Source of the DNA: SLST01 sp046538735
Lineage (GTDB): Bacteria > Spirochaetota > Spirochaetia > DSM-27196 > SLST01
Direction of reading: 5' to 3'
Length of the DNA: 16,374 nt
NCBI GenBank assembly: GCA_046538735.1
Contig: JBKHII010000061.1
Span: forward strand, 1-16,374
The translations under genes were made by a program, and so were the position numbers. Shown piece after piece: positions 13,609 through 16,374 of the stretch; the stretch's first letter is position 1, and each line of letters begins with the position of its first letter. The notes under the pieces are model-generated. The model made no database searches and was not told the DNA's origin. It saw only the letters and a list, made by a program, of their open reading frames with translations.

Positions 13609-14775
13609 ATGGTGGTTCTCACTCTCGACATCGGGACTCTCTACGTGGCCGCTTCCGTGGTCGCGGGGTTCCTCGGCGTAGCCTTCCTGGCCTTCCATGC
13701 CATAGGTATCACGATTCGCGGAGTACTCCAGTGGGCGATCGGCTACCTCCTGATCGCCGCGGGGCTTACGGTGGTGCTCTTCCGCGGGCCCGTGCCGCTC
13801 TGGCTCTACGGTCCGGCGTCGAACTTCTTCTTCATCCTGGGCGCCCTGATGATGCACGGCAGCACGAGGACCGAGGACGAGACCGTCTTCGACCGGTGGA
13901 ACGTCGCGATTCTCGCCGTCTCGCTCGGGCTGCTGCTCGCGTTCACGTATGTCGTGCCGAACGCGTCCGCCCGGCTGGAGGTTCTCTTCGTCGCCGTGGC
14001 GTTCTCGGCGACGCGTACCTCCGTCCAGCTCATCCGCGAGTCGGTCTCCGGTGAGGAAGGACTGCGAACCGCGCTCGGTATCTTCGCGACGTTCTACGTC
14101 GTCCTCGCGGTGACGTTCGTCGCGCTCGCGATCGTCGCAGTCTTCGGACTGCCCATTCACGACATTCTCGATCGGCATCCGATGCACGCGATCCTGCTCC
14201 CCGGGCTCATGCTCTTCTTCATCGGCGCCGGCATGAGCAAGCTCTGGGTCCACTACATGCGCGCCTACGCCGAAGCGCATCGCGCCGCGACGATCGATCC
14301 CCTGACCAACGTTCGCAACCGTCGCTATCTGATGCCCGAGTTCGAGCGGCTCTTCCAACGAGCGCTTCGCGAGAACGAACGGCTCGCCTGTCTCATGCTG
14401 GACGCGGACACCTTCAAGTCGGTCAACGACACGTACGGCCATCGAAAGGGCGACGACGTTCTGCAGGAGCTCGCCCGGCGAATCACCGCCGTCGTTCGCG
14501 ACTACGACCTGGTTGGACGTTACGGCGGCGAGGAGTTCATCGTGATCGTCCCCGAGCGCGAGGCGGACGAGGTGATCCGGATGGCGAAGCGCATTCACGA
14601 TTCCATTCGCACGCGGCCCCTGGCGGGCGTGGAGCTGACCGTCAGCCTCGGAGTCGCCTTTCTGTCGGACACGGACGAAGGGACCGACGATCTGATCCAA
14701 CGAGCCGATCGCGCGCTCTACCGGGCGAAGCGCGAAGGCAGAGACCGAATCGCAGTGGAGGACACCAGTGACTAA
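13609..14775 (+). CDS. Membrane diguanylate cyclase (GGDEF domain)
   Basis: This enzyme makes cyclic di-GMP from two GTP at the inner membrane. It has 388 residues. About 215 N-terminal residues hold six to seven membrane helices (around 9-30, 38-58, 64-82, 97-117, 122-138, 155-180, 193-214), an integral-membrane sensor without a large external domain. The GGDEF domain starts at DPLTNVRNRRYL (230-241). LDADTFKSVNDTYGH (264-278) holds the metal- and guanine-binding residues, and the active-site loop is GGEEF (306-310). An RxxD inhibitory site (RDYD, 297-300) sits exactly 5 residues before it, so product inhibition is expected. The start ATG has only a weak ribosome site. It lies 40 nt after the Gfo/Idh/MocA gene, and the GH3 gene starts inside its last codons, so it is embedded in the sugar operon. 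No EAL domain is present. Confidence 0.93.
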   Translation: MVVLTLDIGTLYVAASVVAGFLGVAFLAFHAIGITIRGVLQWAIGYLLIAAGLTVVLFRGPVPLWLYGPASNFFFILGALMMHGSTRTEDETVFDRWNVAILAVSLGLLLAFTYVVPNASARLEVLFVAVAFSATRTSVQLIRESVSGEEGLRTALGIFATFYVVLAVTFVALAIVAVFGLPIHDILDRHPMHAILLPGLMLFFIGAGMSKLWVHYMRAYAEAHRAATIDPLTNVRNRRYLMPEFERLFQRALRENERLACLMLDADTFKSVNDTYGHRKGDDVLQELARRITAVVRDYDLVGRYGGEEFIVIVPEREADEVIRMAKRIHDSIRTRPLAGVELTVSLGVAFLSDTDEGTDDLIQRADRALYRAKREGRDRIAVEDTSD

Positions 14776-16374
14776 CCCGATCTACACCGACCCACGAGCC
14801 GCGACCGAGGAGCGCGTTGCCGACCTGCTCTCGCGGATGACAACCGAAGAGAAGGTCGGCCAGATGATGCAGCTGCCGGCAAACCGTTCAGGCATGATGG
14901 AGCTCCTCGAGGAGCAGCACATCGGAAGCTACCTCCACTGCACCGGTACGATGATGCGCGAGCTCCAGGAGCGCGCGGAGCGGACCCGTCTCGGCATCCC
15001 CCTCATCTTCGGCATCGATGCGATCCACGGCCACTGCTTCGAGCCCGAAGGCACCGTGTTCCCCACGCAACTCGCCGCATCGTGCTCGTGGGACCGCGCG
15101 CTCATCCACGAGATGGGCCGCATCACCGCGCGCGAGGTCCGCGCCTCCGGCATTCACTGGACTTTCTCGCCCGTCTTCTGCGTTGCCCGCGACCCGCGAT
15201 GGGGTAGGGTAGACGAGACGTTCGGCGAAGATCCGTGGCTCATCGGCGAGCTCGGCAGCGACCTCGTCGCCGGCTACCAGGGCATGCCGATCCCGCCGCG
15301 TCCCGGCTTCGAGCCCGCTGCCGGGGCCGCCGCCGAGCCCCTCTCTTTCGCCCGCGAAGACGCGATCCTCGCGTGCGCGAAGCACTACGCCGCCTACGGC
15401 GAGTCCACCGGCGGCCGCGACGCGTACGAGGCCGAGGTCTCCAGGCGCAAGATGCTCGCGCTCTTCCTGCCCGCCTTCGAGAAGGCCGTCCGCCGCGCGC
15501 GCTGCGCCACGCTCATGACCGGCTACCAGTCGATCGACGGCGTCCCGTGCACCGCCGATCCGTGGCTCCTGCGCGAGGTGCCGAAGGACGGCTGGGGCAT
15601 GGACGGCTTCATCGTGACCGACTGGAACAACGTGGGCTCGCTCTACGACAAGCAGAACGCCGCCGAGTCCACGAAGGACGCGGCATACCTCGCGCTCATC
15701 GCCGGCAACGACATGATCATGAGCACCCCGTCGTTCTATGCCGACGTCCTCTCGCTGCTCGAGGAGGGGCTCGTCCACATCAGTCTCGTGGAGGACGCCG
15801 TCGCCCGCATCCTCCGCGCGAAGTTCCGGCTCGGCCTCTTTGACGAGATGCGCCACACCGACCAGTCGCGCCGCGCCCACGTCGTGGGCGCCCCCGACCA
15901 CCACGACGCCGCGCTCGAGATCGCCCGCGAGACGCCGGTGCTCCTGAAGAACGTCGCACCGACCGACCCCGGCGCCGAGCGTCCCGTTCTCCCGATCGAC
16001 CCCGCGCGCGTGAAGCGCATCCTCGTCACCGGCCCCAACGCGGACGACGTGGTCGCACAGCTCGGCGACTGGTCGTTCGGCAGCATGCAGGCCGGCGCAG
16101 CGAACGAGAGCTTTCACCGCGCCCAGACGACCACCGTGCTCCACGGGCTGCGCGCGCGTGCGGAGGCGGCCGGGGTTCGCGTGGACTACCTGCCCGGCGT
16201 CCCGACCACCGGCCGCCGCCCCGACGATCCGCTCCCGACCGAGGCCGAGGAGATCGTGCGGCCGTCGCTGACCGAGCAGGAGGCGCAGGAGATCGAGCAC
16301 GCCGTAGCGGGCGCGGCCGAGGCAGATCTCGTCGTGGCCGTCGTTGGCGACACGCTCCGGCAGCACGGGGAGTT
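14768..16374 (+). CDS. GH3 family beta-glycosidase, 3' end beyond the window
   Basis: This retaining glycosidase of family 3 is typically a beta-glucosidase or beta-xylosidase that acts on oligosaccharides. The visible 535 codons give the N-terminal TIM-barrel domain (about 1-360) and the start of the alpha/beta sandwich domain. Motifs are the ATEERVADLLSRMTTEEKVGQ start, GIDAIHGH (82-89), SPVFCVARDPRWGRVDETFGEDP (134-156, split across the usual R-x-x-R-W-G-R-x-x-E signature), AKHYAAYG (204-211) and the nucleophile D285 in FIVTDWNN. The acid/base residue normally lies further on and is not identified. No signal peptide is seen, so it is likely cytoplasmic. The start is GTG 14768, with GGAGG 6 nt upstream, overlapping the cyclase gene by 8 nt; this implies translational coupling. 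The frame is open to the end of the window. The substrate is inferred. Confidence 0.93.
   Translation, partial: MTNPIYTDPRAATEERVADLLSRMTTEEKVGQMMQLPANRSGMMELLEEQHIGSYLHCTGTMMRELQERAERTRLGIPLIFGIDAIHGHCFEPEGTVFPTQLAASCSWDRALIHEMGRITAREVRASGIHWTFSPVFCVARDPRWGRVDETFGEDPWLIGELGSDLVAGYQGMPIPPRPGFEPAAGAAAEPLSFAREDAILACAKHYAAYGESTGGRDAYEAEVSRRKMLALFLPAFEKAVRRARCATLMTGYQSIDGVPCTADPWLLREVPKDGWGMDGFIVTDWNNVGSLYDKQNAAESTKDAAYLALIAGNDMIMSTPSFYADVLSLLEEGLVHISLVEDAVARILRAKFRLGLFDEMRHTDQSRRAHVVGAPDHHDAALEIARETPVLLKNVAPTDPGAERPVLPIDPARVKRILVTGPNADDVVAQLGDWSFGSMQAGAANESFHRAQTTTVLHGLRARAEAAGVRVDYLPGVPTTGRRPDDPLPTEAEEIVRPSLTEQEAQEIEHAVAGAAEADLVVAVVGDTLRQHGE

Noticed and set aside
14888..16366. Long minus-strand open frame (492 codons) opposite the GH3 gene
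   Set aside because: The plus strand carries unmistakable GH3 motifs and a proper start. The antisense frame is rich in Arg, Gly, Asp and His without recognisable domains, a usual by-product of high GC and codon bias.

Overview
This is a GC-rich, densely coded bacterial window of about 16.4 kb with 15 recognisable genes and 2 gene fragments. There is no rRNA, tRNA, phage, IS element or CRISPR array. Membrane-bound c-di-GMP and kinase signalling, a PilZ protein, a secreted protein and many glycoside or sugar-acid enzymes suggest a free-living, carbohydrate-degrading organism. A saprophytic spirochaete is a plausible guess, but nothing in the window fixes the taxon.

Region 1 (1-3029). A small unknown gene on the minus strand (1-453) diverges from a plus-strand cluster. 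The cluster holds a 63-residue ORF resembling the C-terminal end of a HemS/HmuS-type haem-utilisation domain, then a histone-deacetylase-like amidohydrolase 4 nt later, then a membrane HisKA_2 histidine kinase. The kinase keeps its H-box, but its ATP-binding half has lost the key residues. A 15-nt AT-rich palindrome (572-586) sits just ahead of the cluster.

Region 2 (3032-5193, minus strand). Three genes are read right to left: an AP2-like DNA-binding protein with a histone-H1-like basic tail, a small secreted protein, and a membrane-anchored PilZ protein.

Region 3 (5381-9697). A GH1 beta-glucosidase on the minus strand diverges from a LacI-family regulator, which is followed by a VOC-family protein, an aldo/keto reductase and a 51-residue truncated flavin-nucleotide-binding ORF. 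The 361-nt divergent region is unusually structured. It contains a near-consensus sigma70 promoter, an exact 17-nt sequence present twice in opposite orientation, a bulged stem-loop and a possible 24-codon leader ORF.

Region 4 (9789-16374). A second LacI-family regulator, CcpA-like in its recognition helix, precedes a clear promoter with a cre-like operator at its start site. Downstream are an RraA-type aldolase-like protein, a 3-hydroxyisobutyrate-dehydrogenase-family reductase and a Gfo/Idh/MocA oxidoreductase. A membrane diguanylate cyclase follows, and its end overlaps the start of a GH3 glycosidase that runs off the window. The likely overall job is regulated use of beta-glucosides and derived sugar acids by two LacI-controlled units, the second with a c-di-GMP-producing enzyme built in. 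Functions are assigned from motifs visible in the translation, and the substrates are inferred.
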